A stretch of DNA of 64,000 nucleotides, from NCBI GenBank assembly GCA_009731375.1, contig BJOX01000034.1:1068020-1132019 (forward strand). The letters are read 5' to 3'. Origin of the DNA: Paulinella micropora (taxonomy: Eukaryota > Cercozoa > Imbricatea > Euglyphida). Positions 20,111 through 34,675 of this stretch are shown one piece after another. A model generated the notes under the pieces. The model had not been told where the DNA came from. It did not search any database and saw only the letters and a list, made by a program, of their open reading frames with translations. Within the stretch, counting starts at the first letter, position 1. Each line of letters begins with the position of its first letter. The position numbers were made by a program, and so were the translations under genes.

Positions 20111-20721
20111 ACCCCCCGCCGGGCGGGGGGGTGGGAGAGGCAGGCNNNNNNNNNNCCCCCCCCCCCCCCCCCTCCCTCCCCCAGACTTAACGGTTGAGTG
20201 GGCTGAGTTGCGTACACGGTACAGAACGAGTGACTAACGGTGGGTCAGTGACTTGTCTCGCTGAAAAAAAGGAAAAGGAGAAAAGGAAAGATGTGTCTGT
20301 TGAAACCATATGGGAAGGTGAAAAAGAAGTGTGTCAATGTGTAGCGCATCGCAGACGGAGATCAGCCGAGGCCGGATATCGGGATGCGGAAGCGGGACTG
20401 AGAGAATTGAGGCACAGTAGCGATGCGTTGATATCGGGGAGCTGACGTCGAGCCGTAGGAAGCTAGGTGGCCATGTATCGCACAGCCGAAATGAACTAAG
20501 TTTAATGCACCAATTATGCCGTGCCGATATAGTCACTGAGGTGTTCAGGTTCGACGAGAATGATCGATATCGTTGACCTGCAGGCATAAGAGGCGATCAA
20601 GGACTTACAGGGATACTCTGGTTGTGGCGTAGCTTGACTAGGGACGATGGCGGGCCAAGTGGGAAAAGCGCTGGGTGGCGGGTGAAGCCGTTACTTTGAG
20701 TAAAACCCACTTGAGAGTGAT
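19268..20721 (-). repeat. X LTR (copy A 5' side) with internal duplication
   Basis: Same sequence as 11222-12379, but longer because a segment of about 155 bp (about 19740-19895) is repeated in diverged form at about 19920-20080. A poly-C tract of more than 25 bases surrounds a 10-N gap (20146-20155). Confidence 0.6.
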
Positions 20722-22570
20722 GGGGGGCTATTCCTTCGATGTTGCCTGCTTACTTTTCTGGAAGATGTGCAGTGGGAAAGTTTCGCCGGTGATGAGGGGG
20801 CCTCGAAGACGTTTAAGAACGTTGGCGGGGAGTCAGCCTTTGTCTTTGTTGTTCTTGAAGGCGCGCCACTCGATGTGGCGATGAACGACTATCGTTGGTG
20901 GTGTCGAAGAGGAGGGGTTTCCAGGTGGCTAAGGGCTTGCCCCAGCGCTGGATGGTGGTCTTGTCCTCCGTGTCTTTGTAGATGGGACGAAAGAAAGGGT
21001 TGGTGGCCGAGGTCGTACCGAGTTGGTGAACTACGAGGTCGTTTTCCTCGTTCTCTGGATCCTCATCCAAAACGATGCCAAGTTTAACCTGGTCTCGGTT
21101 GATGAATGCATCGACTTCGCCGGTCGTGTAATTGACAGAGTCGTCGTAGTTGTCCACTGCGACCGTGTTGAGCGGGGAGGTGCCATCAGTGGGCGCAGTG
21201 TACGGGGCGAGGTGTGAGCGGTCAATGTGCTTCAATACCTTGTTGGTCTTGAGGTGACGTAGCTTGAAGCAGTTGGAGCTGACCTGCTCAACGATGGTGT
21301 AGAGGGCCGTCGAACTGGAGAACGAAAGAGGCCGGAATGCCTGATTTGGAGGGCTTGGGGCGGTAGACGGAGGCTGTGTCGCCTACTTTCCATTCCTTGA
21401 CAGCCTTGCGGCGGCCTTTGTTCTTTTGGGCGACGGACCGGGCGCGGGTAACGGTGGTGGTACGCGCTGACGTAAGCTGTGATAGCGGTGCGGGCGCTGT
21501 TCAGCAGGGCGATCTGTTCTGTAGTGACAGCGTAGGTGAGGCGTCGAGTGCGGCGCTGGAGGCGGTGGCGCGGGCGTTGACAATCTCAGGCGAGTCGAAG
21601 AGGTCCAACGTGCAGCGGGGCTTGCGGGCGAGCATTCCTTCGAAGGCGGTGGTGCCGGTCGCTGTGGACACATAGGTATTCTGAGCAAAGGAGAGAGAAG
21701 GGATGATGCTGGGCCAGTTGGTCTTTTCTGCCTTGGGGAGAGACGGGCGGCCGTGGGGATGGCCTTGTGGCGGCATTCGACGTAGCCAAGTTGATGATGC
21801 GAGTAGGGCGCGGTGGTGAGCCATTTGAGGCTGGCTACGCTGCAAAATCGTTTGGCCAACGTTCCGAGTCGGAGAAGATGGCTTCCGGAAAACCAATGTA
21901 GGCCCACCGGTTGAGGATGAGCTCCACTGTTTCTTGCGCGGATGTGGAGATGAAGAGATCAAAGATGAAGAGATAAACTGGAGGAATCCCGAGAAGAGAT
22001 CAAGGATGGTCAGGATATACTGTGAAACGACGCCGGGGATGCCGATATGGACGTGGTCGAGACCGATGCCCTGGCCTTGGTGTGTCCACGTAAGCGAGGA
22101 GTAGAGGCCGTGGTTAAGGGTCAGGCGGGCGTGGACCAGACTGAGTTGGCAAAAGTGGCAGTCGCGGAGGGCGACGAGGACATCGATGTGCATGATGTCC
22201 GTACCGTCGGTGCGGAACCAGACGTAGCGCTCCTTGATGAAGGGGACGAGCTTCGGCGCTTTGGCGTGACGGTGGTTCTGCATGAGATGGGCGTAGTCAA
22301 TAGGGGGTCGGCGTAGCTCTTCTGGGACATAAACCTTGACTGAAGACTGTTCGGAGTCGATGGTGACGGGGAGGCCTTGTCGCAGGGTCAGCTCGGTGGA
22401 GCCAGCGGAGGCGCCGTCAGTCCAGAGAGGGGCCGTGAGGTCGTCTTGTCGTTGCGCGTCGATGATCTGCTGGCGGGTGACGCGCTGCGCGTGCGATGTG
22501 GCCACAAGCGGGTATATGTAGTGTTGCTCCATACCAAGTCCGTTGACGAGCCAGACGAGGTTGTCGTGTC
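20722..22570 (-). pseudogene. X pol C-terminal half (copy B, part 2): integrase
   Basis: The minus strand reads DNLVWLVNGLGMEQHYIYPL, then the integrase zinc region (HLMQNHRH, CHFCQ), IGLDHVHIGIPGV, and the C-terminal acidic tail with NYTTGEVDAFINRDQ. The core is frameshifted between about 21850 and 21990. It begins exactly where the pol fragment at 9776-9955 stops, which is the basis for the inversion call. Confidence 0.75.
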
Positions 22571-24871
22571 GAACAATCCTATGGCGTTGGTTTGCTCACT
22601 TCAAGTTCGGCGCTCAACCCGACTCTTCCACCCGCTACGGCCCTCCTTGGTCCTCCACAGACAGCTGTACGTCGGACGCTGCGAACTGCACCAGCGTCAT
22701 CAAGTTCGAGCACCAGCACGTTGGCACCCATCCCGGAAGGCTCTACACCTCCAGCAATCTATACGGCGACGGCAGCTCAGATAGCTGGAGAGGAAGAAAT
22801 CGCTACTGCGATAGCAACCCAAACGGCTGCAGCGACAATCGCAAGCGAAGAAGCAGAGCGCGAGGCTACAAAAAGTGCTGAAGAAGTGGCACGACAGCTT
22901 GCTGAGGAGGAAGAACGAGAGCGGCAGGAGGAAGCGGAACAAGCACGGGAAGACGAACGAAAACAGGAACAAAAGGTGGGGGAGATCGTCGAAGACAACA
23001 ACGGCAACGAAGGCGACGGCGAGACCGGCAGCTTGCCAGACCAAGGCGCCAACCTCGCTGAACAATCACATCCCAGTGCTCCCCATTCGGGAGGCTCCTC
23101 TGGTGATGCCACTTCATCCCAGTCTTCGCCACCACGAAGGGTCCTTCGCTCTAGCAACTCAGGCGCTACATCGGGCTACCAAATGTGTATGCTGTCATGA
23201 CCTTGCGGTTCCGCACCGACACACCGCTCCATGTTCATCCTGTCTAGTCCGACTGTCATACCGTCACCGGACCACGTTACCTTCGCGCGCGAATTAGCGG
23301 TCAACTACCACGTCGCCAACACGCCGATCCAACTGGCCACCATGCATGCCATCAGCAACGTTCGCGCGTGGGTAGACAAAGCTACAGTTGCCATCATGGA
23401 TGCCTGTTGGGCCCGCTGCGTCCGCGCCACCGACCCTATTCAGCAAGTATGGTGCTCGTTGTCCCTCATTTGGCTACAGTTCATCCGCGACCTCATCCAC
23501 GGCCGCCTGGATAAACATGATACGCGGAAGTCAGCTTTCCAAGCCCTAAATTTACGACGCTTCAGAGAAGAGCAACTTTTGGCGTACATCAACCGATGTA
23601 CCACGCACTACGAAGCTGCACGCGTGACTGGTGTGACCATCAGCGACGGAAACCAGCTTGAGGATTTGGGCCGCATGTTGATCCCGATGGAACGCGACCG
23701 TTGGAATTAACAGGCAGATCAAGTCCTGCTCAGCTACAGTGTCGGATGGCCACGCAACCTAGATTACCTTCTCACTTGGGCCAGGACCCTTGACCCTAAC
23801 GTCATGACAAAGTATCTTGTGACGATGGAGATCCCGGTCCGTACCGACACCGAGGAACCATCTACGCGCAAGCGGGACTACACTCGCCAAGGGCAACCAC
23901 CCACTCGTACTGACCGTCGAAGACAGCAACGACCTCAGCAGGACAAGACAGCCCCGGAGAATACAAACCCTAACCGCCCTTCTCGATAAAAGCGTAAAAC
24001 CGACGCTATGGCTATGGCCCAGACCGCTCCGCCACAGAAGTCGACTCGCCCAGACAAGCGTTTGAAGACGACCCACCCGGATAAGAAGGAACACCCGAAC
24101 AAGAAGAAGCCGGCACCGCGACAGCATCTCACGGGAGCCAATGCTGTGGTGATCCCGTCGAAGACGTCTATGTCTACGACTAAGACTGACCCACCGAGCA
24201 GACCGTCAAACCAGACCAAACGTAAACCGTTTACGGGCACGCCTTGCGCCTACTACAAAGAGCATAACAGCTTTTTGAAGAAGGATCAACTACCCCGACA
24301 TTGGTTCGAGGAATGCAAACTTCGTCAGCAGCGTTGCAAAAACGAACAGAAGCACTGTGACTGGAAGCCACCAGCGGCCGCTGCTCGTAATACTCGGCGC
24401 GCTTTCCATATGACCACCCGGTCCCGCTCGACCTCTCCGCTGGTGCCAACGCCTCCACCCCTACGGATCGCGACAATTCCGACAGTGGTTACTGGATGTG
24501 TTTGGGTCGCGAAACACCCTCTCAACCCGCCCATCAGTAAGAGTACATGCACCTTGGATTCCGCCTGCAACTGCAAAGGTGTCGCCCGCCTTTCATGGGT
24601 TATGCAGCACGGGTTCACCATTCGGAAGTTGCCCCCGGCAGAAGCACGCTCGTCCGTCGGCATTGACGCAATACTCACCGATGGCATCGAACTCTTTGTC
24701 TCCGCCGATCCTACGTCGCCGCTCCACGCGATCACCATCTACGTGTCAACCCACCTGCCTGGTCGCGTGGATCTGCTCTTCGCCAACGAGGTAGCCGCAC
24801 AGATCAACTTGTCCATCGACGAGGCCCAGAGGATCAAGCCAACAGACTACATCCCTCTCAATTGTTTATGA
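22571..24871 (+). pseudogene. X gag, zinc knuckle and protease-like region, copy C
   Basis: 22592-23200 is a Gag segment with a long Glu/Arg-rich stretch, likely coiled coil (EEEERERQEEAEQAREDER). 23231-23760 matches copy A gag (DACWARCVRATDPIQQVW). 24008-24871 is basic (KRLKTTHPDKKEHPNKKK), then has a Cys/His cluster (PCAYYKEHN, RHWFEEC) like a zinc knuckle, then STCTLDSACNCKGV (about 24538-24580), an LDSA motif where retropepsins carry D-S/T-G/A, with a following domain (IYVSTHLPGRVDLLFANEVA) of protease-like pattern. Frame changes near 23220 and 23990 and an in-frame TAA at 23708 mark decay or splicing. Confidence 0.65.
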
Positions 24872-27800
24872 GACAGAGTTTCACCTTTTCGACACGCCGC
24901 TCCAAGTGGGCGATCGTCAACTGGCCACCGTCAGCTACGAATTTCGCCCGGAGACTTTGGCCCAAGCAACTTCATACCCGGCCTCCAAGATCAAACAAAT
25001 CTTCGGCAATCGTGCCAGGACGCAACCGGCAGGTTCTTATGACCTTCTCGCAACATCCCAAGCCCACCTCTACGGCCGCACGGTCAATCTTTTCATGTCC
25101 GACAGGAAAAGACAAGGAGATAAAGGCGAAAAGAAACCACCGGAAACTGATAAAGAAAACGAAGAACCGGAGGAGGTCGAGGAAGAGGATTCTGTCAATA
25201 AAAACGATTCTACCTACGTCCCCACCGACGAAGACGAAGACGAAGTCCATTATCATGACAACCCTTCAGTCAAAATGCCAAACTCCGCCGTTTCCAAAGG
25301 AACCCGTCATCAGGATCACAAGCGCACCCTTGTGAAGAGACATAAAACGCAGACGTCCCCGGACACGTCCGCTACTACTTCACCGGTACTCTCCCACTCA
25401 AGTCCCGATTTTGATGTGATTACCCAACAAGACAAGGTCAATGATCAACTCGCGTGGTCGGCCCTCCGAGACTCTCGACGGGCGTCTACCTCAAGAAGTA
25501 GCCCTGCGGCACGACCCCTGGTTTTGAATTATCACAGGCAATCTCGCCATCGGCATTATCATCGTCATCGCCGCTGGTAACTTCGATTTCGCCATCACAA
25601 GCAGCATCGTCATCATCTCAGGCGTCATCGTCGTCATCGTCATCGACATTGCCAGCAGTTCCGGCGCCCCCACAGGCTGTACTACCGTCTGCAGCGGCGT
25701 TTGGTCCATCGGCATCGGCCCCTGCACAACTTTTGCCGCAACAGCTTCAGGATGCTTTGGCAGATCCTCCGCCGTCCCCGGTTTTACCTGTACCTCTGAT
25801 GTCTAGTCGGTCACGCACGACACGGAGTAATTCAGGTAAACAGGAACGATCCCTGTACACTCCAGCTTCCCCGTCATCGTCGCCATCCAAGATCGGGACG
25901 CCACCCTGCTTTACACAACGAGCTACCCGTCGGATCCAAGGACTCAGCAAAGAAGCTGAACAGGCACTGCAAAACGTCTAGTAGTTCATCGTCCAGCAGC
26001 TCATCATCCTTGTCTGGAAGCTCGCCGGTATCATCCCCGCCCCCCTACGTTTCGATCACCGGTGGCAAGACCTCCGGCGGCTACGTATTCGCTTAGCCCG
26101 CTTGGCAATTTCATCACCAGGGCCCCAACTTGGAAAGATCGTCAGGATACTGGACAACCGCGTACTCTGTCAAGCAGAAACCCTTCGACCCCAGTACCAC
26201 CGACTCCATTATCCCCCAAACCTGAACGATTTGTAAAAGTCGCCTCGTGGCCACCTGCGCATTGCAATGCTTCACTAAACGCCCAGGTGAGCGAATGTAT
26301 GCAGAAGCTGAACTGTACGGATCTCCAGGCACGGACGCAAAACTATATATATCCCGAGATATCTACGCCACCTATTTCCCGTCATTAGCAATGGCAATGT
26401 TCCCAGGCACCCACCTCAGATGTAGACACTTGGGTTACTGGATCCCCAAACATCTCACCATGTGCCAAGATCTATGGCCTTACAACACCCTAGCGCAAAA
26501 TGTCTTCCCACGCGTGGAACGCCATATGAGTCTATCGGAGGCAACCGGGGATAACGCCTACATCATCTCGGCCGTTGGCGACCCTCCCACGTTCACATCA
26601 GCCGAGATTGGGCTTAATGCATCAGTGGATTACATTACCCACGCCCCACACCTTACCCGGACCTTCGTCCCAGGTGCTGCTACCTCCGTCACTGGCCAAC
26701 CACGCACGCGCGAAAGCAAGATTTACTTGCACATGGAGCCACGACACTGGTACGGAACAACCCGTTGGTCCTTTCCACACCTTCTTGAGTTGGACCAAGC
26801 CCTTGCCGACTTTAATCGGTTTCGTCCCACTCTACTGATGCAGTACCATTGGCCCCCACGCAACTCGGCACATGAGATGGACCCCCTCACCTTTGAGGAC
26901 TACACATGGCCTCGCCATCATTGAAAAGGAAGTCATACCGGTTGTCATCAATACCGAATCGATGTGCTTGTTTCGCACTGGTGGTTCACCAGTGCCAAAG
27001 ATGACCTGTCGCGGGACAGGCCCACTTTCGGAACATGCGTTGCGAGAGAGCCTCAACATCGAAGAAGGTGCTACCATGATGTCACGGCTTCGCCAGCACA
27101 ACGTCACAGCTGTCATTTTTCACTTCTGCCCACATAAGAAACACCGCACAACTCGTCGCCTCCTCCCTAGTTGGCCCCAATATCGAGCCCACCGGCGACA
27201 TTGGGTACTTTAGACAAGGAATGGCTTACTGTCCCGTTGGACGCCCATGGGGATATAGATCTTCATATTGCGGCTTGCTTGTAGGTGCCAACCCCAACAG
27301 CTCCCCTCTGGCAGCCATCCTCGAAGGTCAACTTTTATTTCCATGGTGCAGCATGGAGGACCCCACTCCTCAGCCCATGTCCTTCACCCCACAAGTGGAT
27401 GGAGGAGGAACATATATACGTCGCGTTTTCCGATTTCCGACACGCGAACGCTGTTTCGCCCTACAACACTACTTTCACCGCCTTCCGTGTAAGGACCCGA
27501 TTTGGTTCAAGATCCTTCCTATGGACCATTACTACGACGAAGGCAGTGCATGGTCGGAAAAGCGCATGGTCCGAGAACGATCCTACGAATGTATCGTGGA
27601 CCTACCGCGCAGCTTTTTCGACTATTGTAGCATCACTGCCTACTACACAGACGAAAAGGATGCACCATTTTTGCTACAGTTCTTTATGGGTGGCAACTAT
27701 ATGGGACAGGCAAACACCATCGTCAGGAAAGTGGGAACCTCCGAACTGAACGACTCCGAACTTCGCGAGTATCTAGACAAGGCTCCCAACTGGAATGCAG

Positions 27801-28960
27801 CATCCCACACCAGAGACGTCATCGACTCCTTTGCATGCACATTCCAGTGGGTACGTTACGACCATGTTCCGTGGCACCTTGCACAGTACTTCTTCATGGT
27901 CGTTGGCAGTGAAACCGGACGTCGGTTCAGCCAGGAGATCCACGTGGTCCAACACCCCTGCGATACTGTCCCCTGCTCAACTGACGTAATCAATCCGTAT
28001 TCTCGCGATAAACGCCTCCGTGGCTACCCCTACGGAGTCCCGGTTATTCGCAGATACCAGACAACAAACGAACATCGACACTTTCATGAGTGGACGACGA
28101 ATGTGAACCACTCTTTCACCGCTCACTCCGGAGACGACCATACCCAGTTCGGACGTTGGACCAATCTCAAGACAGAGCGCATGGGAATGGTCCTCAGCAT
28201 GTTCTACACGGAGTTAAAGATGAGTGCCCAGGATCTGGAGTACGAAGTTCTCTTGACCAACGTACCAGGGGGAAACTGTACGACACTTTCCCCGGAAGAA
28301 ACCAGAGACATCTATCATGTCGGCCACCCCCACAGAGACCTCATCCGCCCAGGTTTTGATGACCAGCCACACCTGCCACGCGAACTGCTACGCAGCTCAT
28401 GGTCAGGGCCAACCCAGATCGATGACTCTCCGGCCAAACCCGACAGCAATTCTGGTTCTTCATCGAGTTCCAGTTTCGCACCCAGCTCCTCATCGAGCTC
28501 GTCATCTAGCTCGACCTCATCTTCATCGACGGTGATTTCAGCTTCGCCTCCACAGGCCCCAGCTTCGCCACCATCGGCCCCAGCTCAGCCACCGCTGACC
28601 CAAAATCAGCATCCAGTGGTTTCAGCCCAGCTACCACCGGCCCCGGCTCCTTTACCAGCGGCCACTGGCTCCGACCCACCGGCCGCACCGTTGCCACAAA
28701 CAACTCGTGCATACCCTATTCAACAGCCCTCATTGGTTGCAAGCCGAGTGAAATCAAGAAGCACAAAGACGATGACGATGCGAAAGGAGGTGGACAATGC
28801 CCCTCATCATCATCATCGAGTAGTTCATCGTCTGGCAACTCGTCATCGAAGCCGGCGACGACTTCGACAGCTGTCGCCTTTCCTCCTCACTCGATGATAC
28901 GACGGTCACAACAACCTCCTAACAAGGACGAGGAAATCGTACCACACGGAATCCGATCTG
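24872..28960 (+). pseudogene. X accessory coding region between protease and RT, copy C
   Basis: About 4 kb of plus-strand coding-looking sequence with no domain I recognise. 24906-25580 is charged and acidic (PPETDKENEEPEEVEEEDSV). 26247-26924 and 27221-28460 look globular and rich in Trp, Tyr, His and Pro (FPGTHLRCRHLGYWIPKHL; FRFPTRERCFALQHYFHRL; INPYSRDKRLRGYPYGVPVI). 28430-28720 is a Ser run followed by Pro/Ala repeats. The INPYSRDKRLRGYPYG block and the Ser/Pro tail also occur in copy A, so the region belongs to the element and is not a chance ORF. It changes frame several times. An envelope-like or Gag-related role is possible but unsupported. Confidence 0.55.
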
Positions 28961-29222
28961 ACCCCTTTTCGATCTTTCCAGGCATTTTCCGCCTTCGTGA
29001 TGTAAATCCGACCCTTCGTACAGATATCCGTTTTGCCCTTTTACAAAGGATCAATCTTTGGCACCACCAAGGGTTTATCACATCGTACGCTCACGGCAAC
29101 AGCAACGCCGGCACGGCAGGGACGATTAGCTCTAAGCTCTGTCATCGTTCACGGAGCAGTCTTCTGTCCGTGAAGTTCACTGCTAGTCCAGTCTTCACGG
29201 TAGCGTTCACGTACCCGTGAAC

Positions 29223-29681
29223 TATATGTGATATTGATAAATTATATTAATAACTTCTAGTAGAAATTAATTTACACAGGAAACAAAATATTAATAATAG
29301 TTCATATAATCATTTGTATGAATAGATGAAACAAGTTTCAACTTAAAAAAATTGATGAAGCTTCATCGAGCGCAGAGATACGCAAACACTTGTTTTAATA
29401 AAATACTTGCCACTCGTAGAGTCTGAGTGGGAAGCAGAAGAGATAGAATGGAAGAGGTATTAAAGAGATACAAAGGTGGAACACAAAATGAAGCGTAAAA
29501 AAAGGAAGGAAGAAGAGACACTATTATTCTCAAATCAACAGTGGCAGTGGTGTAATGGATTACAACTCAGACTAATATTACTTTTAGTGCCAGCAGATCG
29601 GAACTATAAAGGAACTCATAATTCATGATTGATTTTTTTTTGAAATCGTGATCAATATTGCATATTAATATAGTATGATAG
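29223..29681. other. Left subterminal region of the TIR transposon, no gene
   Basis: AT-rich sequence between the left TIR and the transposase stop codon at 29682. No ORF of note. Several TTAATA-type tracts. Confidence 0.4.
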
Positions 29682-32329
29682 TCACGGCCAAGGTTTCAAT
29701 GAATTTTCGTAATGAAATTGAAAAAGCCCGTGACCCACATTTGTGGGTGGGCCAAGGCAAAGACGAGCGCCAAAATGTGGACGGATACTGACGACACCAT
29801 TCTTCACAGCTTCAAAGAAAAAAAATCGACTTCTGATTCCTTCCAAAGTTTTCACTTCGAACGAACGCGGAAGTTCAAGTGCTGTGGGAACGCGGTCGAG
29901 CTCGATAAGGCAAGCACGCGAGCACCTTTCCTTGATGGCTGCGATAAGTTCATCGACAGTGTGCCACGGTTTGACTTCATTAAAAGCCACGGCATTCAAC
30001 ACATGACGGATAACAGCCGCATGGCCATCACATAGAGAGCTTCCGTGATAAGAGGCGAAAAAAAACCAACGTAGCCTGATAAGATTATACTTTGCTTTCA
30101 AAGTACCTATGAGTAAGAGGGGTAGCACATGAATCAAGACTCAAGCTTGGGAAAGAAAAGGCATGCACACAAATTATACGTATGATGATACTTACTGAAA
30201 AATGAGATGGTCGATGAAATCTTGAAGTGGTTGGGCCCGCCATCCGAAAAAATGTCTACGCCTCGCAAAGTGGAGTTTGCCTTCTCCGCAACGATCTTCT
30301 GGATCCTTTCAAACGCCTTCAGGAAAGCTTCGTGGACATACGCGAAATTATTTTTTACTTCCTCACTACCTTCGCAAACTACATCTATATACTCCCACTC
30401 CACACACTGAGCAGTCACGTTCCAGTAAAAACAAACAAACACCAGGTCGATTGCTCTGTTCTCATTACCCATGGCAAATTTCGTAAAATCAATAATGAGC
30501 ACAACCTTTCCTCCCCCGCTCTTTAGCTCTCTCCTTAGTTTAGGCAACAAAGAAGAATGTGATTTTTTCACCATCGTATGAAGTGCAAACTGGTCGACCC
30601 TCTTGGCTAATTTCTTAAGTTCCTTTGCTTCTGGCTCAGACAAATTTGGTTTCTTTTGAAGCTTTGAAAAAGAAGCTAGGACCTTATCCGCTTCTCTGCA
30701 ATGCGGGCACCTGGGGCAATATGACGCGCCATGAGCAACGCACCACAATTGTTTGTCGATTGCATGAAGGAACTCGTCAGGCCCTGGTGGACGGATAGAC
30801 TTGGCCTCCCTGACTACTGACAGGGCATTACGATGAAGTTGTGGCAGCGTATGCCCGCGACCGAAAAGACACTGCAATACACCAAGGCTGAAATTGTCAT
30901 ACCACTTCTTGCGATAAGGAACTGGCGGGCGTTTTGTCAGCCAAAGAGTAACCATTACCCTTGAAGTGTCAAAAATTTCCTTTGTGTATCGAATGGCATG
31001 GTATATCCTAAGATTATTAGTCAAACGCTTGGGTAGTCTGGAAAGAGTTCCTGCATGTGCGGCGGCTCGCAAAGAGCAGACACCAGTCCAATTGGTGCAT
31101 GCATTGAAGGAGCTAGTCTCCAAGAGACCAACCGTGAACATCTTGGAAAAAGCAGCCAGTTCCTTCTCTCTGCCCAGTTCGGCTGTTAGCAGCATTGTAT
31201 CTGACGAAAGCAGGCAGAATCACTATGTATATATATTGCCGAGCCAAGTTGCTTACCTTCGCTTTGCGCAGGCGTTGAAGATTCATTCACGCTCTGGGCA
31301 GGTACCTTCGATGTTTGACGAATCTAATTCACAAAATGTATCATGCAATATGATGTTGGGTGAAAGAGAGGAAGTTTGAATTCGAACAATGGTCAGAGCA
31401 GAAGTACCAAAGGGCATGTTACGTTCCGCTGATGAACACTATGACATTTGCTGCATTGAGGAGGGCATTTGTGAGCACCTTGCGCGCCCGGCTTGCGATG
31501 GGCTGTATCGTCAGTCATGACAACACCACACCTGAAAAAAATTCAGATAAAATTGATCAAGGCTTCGCAGTCTGAGAAAAAAAACTTACTTTGAGCACTC
31601 CGTCACTTTCAGAGTCTTTTGCTTCTTCATTTGTGCCTGCCGTTCATCTGTTGTTTCTCCATCCACTCTCTGCGTACTTGAACTTATCGTGAGTAAGCAT
31701 GTTGTAGTCGTGAGCCTGCTTAAGTTCCTGCTGCCCGCGTTTATGATTGCGTTTAGATTGAGTAAAGTGAGTTGGAACCGCAGCAGAAGGAGTCGAGTCT
31801 AGAATTGAAAGCGCAGAGCGATTATACAACTGTCTGTCAATCTCAGGAAGAGCATCGTTAGCATATGACAGCTTAAAGTCAACCCATGTCCAGAATCTAG
31901 ATTTTCTCAAGCGAAAAGACTCGCCAGAAAGAATCGTAACTCCGGAAGGAGGTGGGCAGTGTAGGCGTAAGAAATTCAAAAAACCGAAATATTCGTACGA
32001 GGTGTGGGAGCGCGAGAGCGAGAGCGGTGCAGATGTTCTGCACAACTTCTCCAAGTGTTCATATTTTTTCCCACGAGCAAGTCGAACCTCTGACTGAGAC
32101 ACGTTGGCAAAGGAAGCAAGAAAGTCAGTAGAAATATGCTTGTGTCCAGACATAGCAAGAGCCAGAAGTGGCGCTCGCATGCTTGAGCCATGAGGAGGCA
32201 AACTAAGTAGAACATCTCTGAAGTTCAGAGCAACATTTACCAAAGCCTCCAAATCCAACTTAGGATCCTCATCCAGCTCGAAGGCGATGCGGGCAGGAAC
32301 AGTAATGTTTCGTGATACTACTGGAATCT
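29682..32329 (-). CDS. Transposase-like gene with introns
   Basis: Minus-strand multi-exon gene. First visible exon from about 32329 (after a TTTTTAG acceptor): IPVVSRNITVPARIAFELDE and on. A zinc-knuckle-like C-x2-C-x3-H-x5-C (CSKCHSVHQRNVTC) lies at 31414-31455. Exon 31200-30196 carries VVLIIDFTKFAMGN and IFSDGGPNHFK. Intron 30195-30107 (GTAAGT...ATAG) joins in phase to LRWFFFASYHGSSLCDGH (about 30080-30030). Intron 31256-31201 is also phase-consistent. The order DF..., SDG...HFK, FFAS.HG...CDG resembles a widespread eukaryotic transposase-like family with DDE-type acidic residues; the superfamily name is not certain. Exact exon limits before 31260 are unclear, since the 32329-31644 frame ends in TGA before a GTAAGT at about 31593. 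Confidence 0.6.
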
Positions 32330-32351
32330 AAAAAGAAAGAAAAACAAAATT

Positions 32352-33778
<1,427 letters not shown>

Positions 33779-34011
33779 GGCTTTTGGTACCAGCTACTAC
33801 TAACGGTATTCGCGAGTGCACAATATCATAGTGTCTGTGTGCAAGGTATGTGTTTGATATGTATGATGTATAGCAACAACAAAAACAAAAACAACAAGAA
33901 CAAAAAGTGTGAAAATAATAAGTAAAAATGAAAAGGAACACAATCTGAAACGAAGCGAATGGAAAAAACAGACAATACGAAGAAAAAGGAAAAGGTAGAA
34001 ATGTTAATTTG

Positions 34012-34153
34012 CCTGCTGTGAAATGTTGACAGCGTTGGATCCATCAGAAAGTTTTTTCTCGCTTGTCACACAGCCCTCTGGCTTCGAAGTTGCCACAAGG
34101 ACTGCTTCTTTGGGGTCCGCAAGGAAGGCATAACCTTCTACTAAGCCTTTGAC
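34012..34153 (-). CDS. Candidate terminal exon, minus strand
   Basis: After an AG acceptor (CATGATAG at about 34154) the minus strand is open for about 46 codons (KGLVEGYAFLADPKEAVLVA, then KPEGCVTSEKKLSDGSNAV) and ends in TAA. Composition looks coding and unlike the surrounding repeats. Upstream exons are not identified. It could be the last exon of a second gene carried by the TIR transposon. Confidence 0.3.
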
Positions 34154-34159
34154 CTATCA

Positions 34160-34670
34160 TGAGGATTCAGTCTGGGTGTGCGAGCAAGAAGGAAATGAGA
34201 TGAGAAAGCTTCCGTGAGCATTGAAGTGGAGCTGCAGTGATGATAATCATTGCATCATCGCGATATCGATCGAGACTGAGCATCAACAGAGACGGTGGCA
34301 AATACAAATGCCTTCTTAGCTTTCACATTCAGACAGATCTGACCCTTGCCTTTCGTTCAAGCCGAGCCTTGGTTGCGAGTATGCTTGAATCGTCCATTCC
34401 GCTTCATCGTATGTCGGCAAGACCTTTGACATTTGGTGTGGTCTCATATTTTGTTGTGAAAAATTTGATGGTCGTCGTTTCTAACGGTCCATTCACACAT
34501 ACCGTTCACGTACCCGTGCACAATGTTATCAATTACCGTGAAATCTGTTGACAATTATCTCGAGTCCCACTCAAGGAGCCAACCCAAACTCAAAATATGA
34601 AGCTGATGGTCACAGCTTCAAAACACAATTAAGAACATTTTCTTCTAATTATGTTTTATACATAATATGT
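34160..34670. other. Unassigned sequence with a TIR-like motif
   Basis: No clear gene. 34488-34506 contains CGTTCACGTACCCGTG, a 16-bp match to the inner part of the left TIR (about 29201-29216), followed by ACCGTGAA near 34538. It may be a subterminal binding site or the remnant of a nested related element. Confidence 0.35.
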
Positions 34671-34675
34671 AGATA

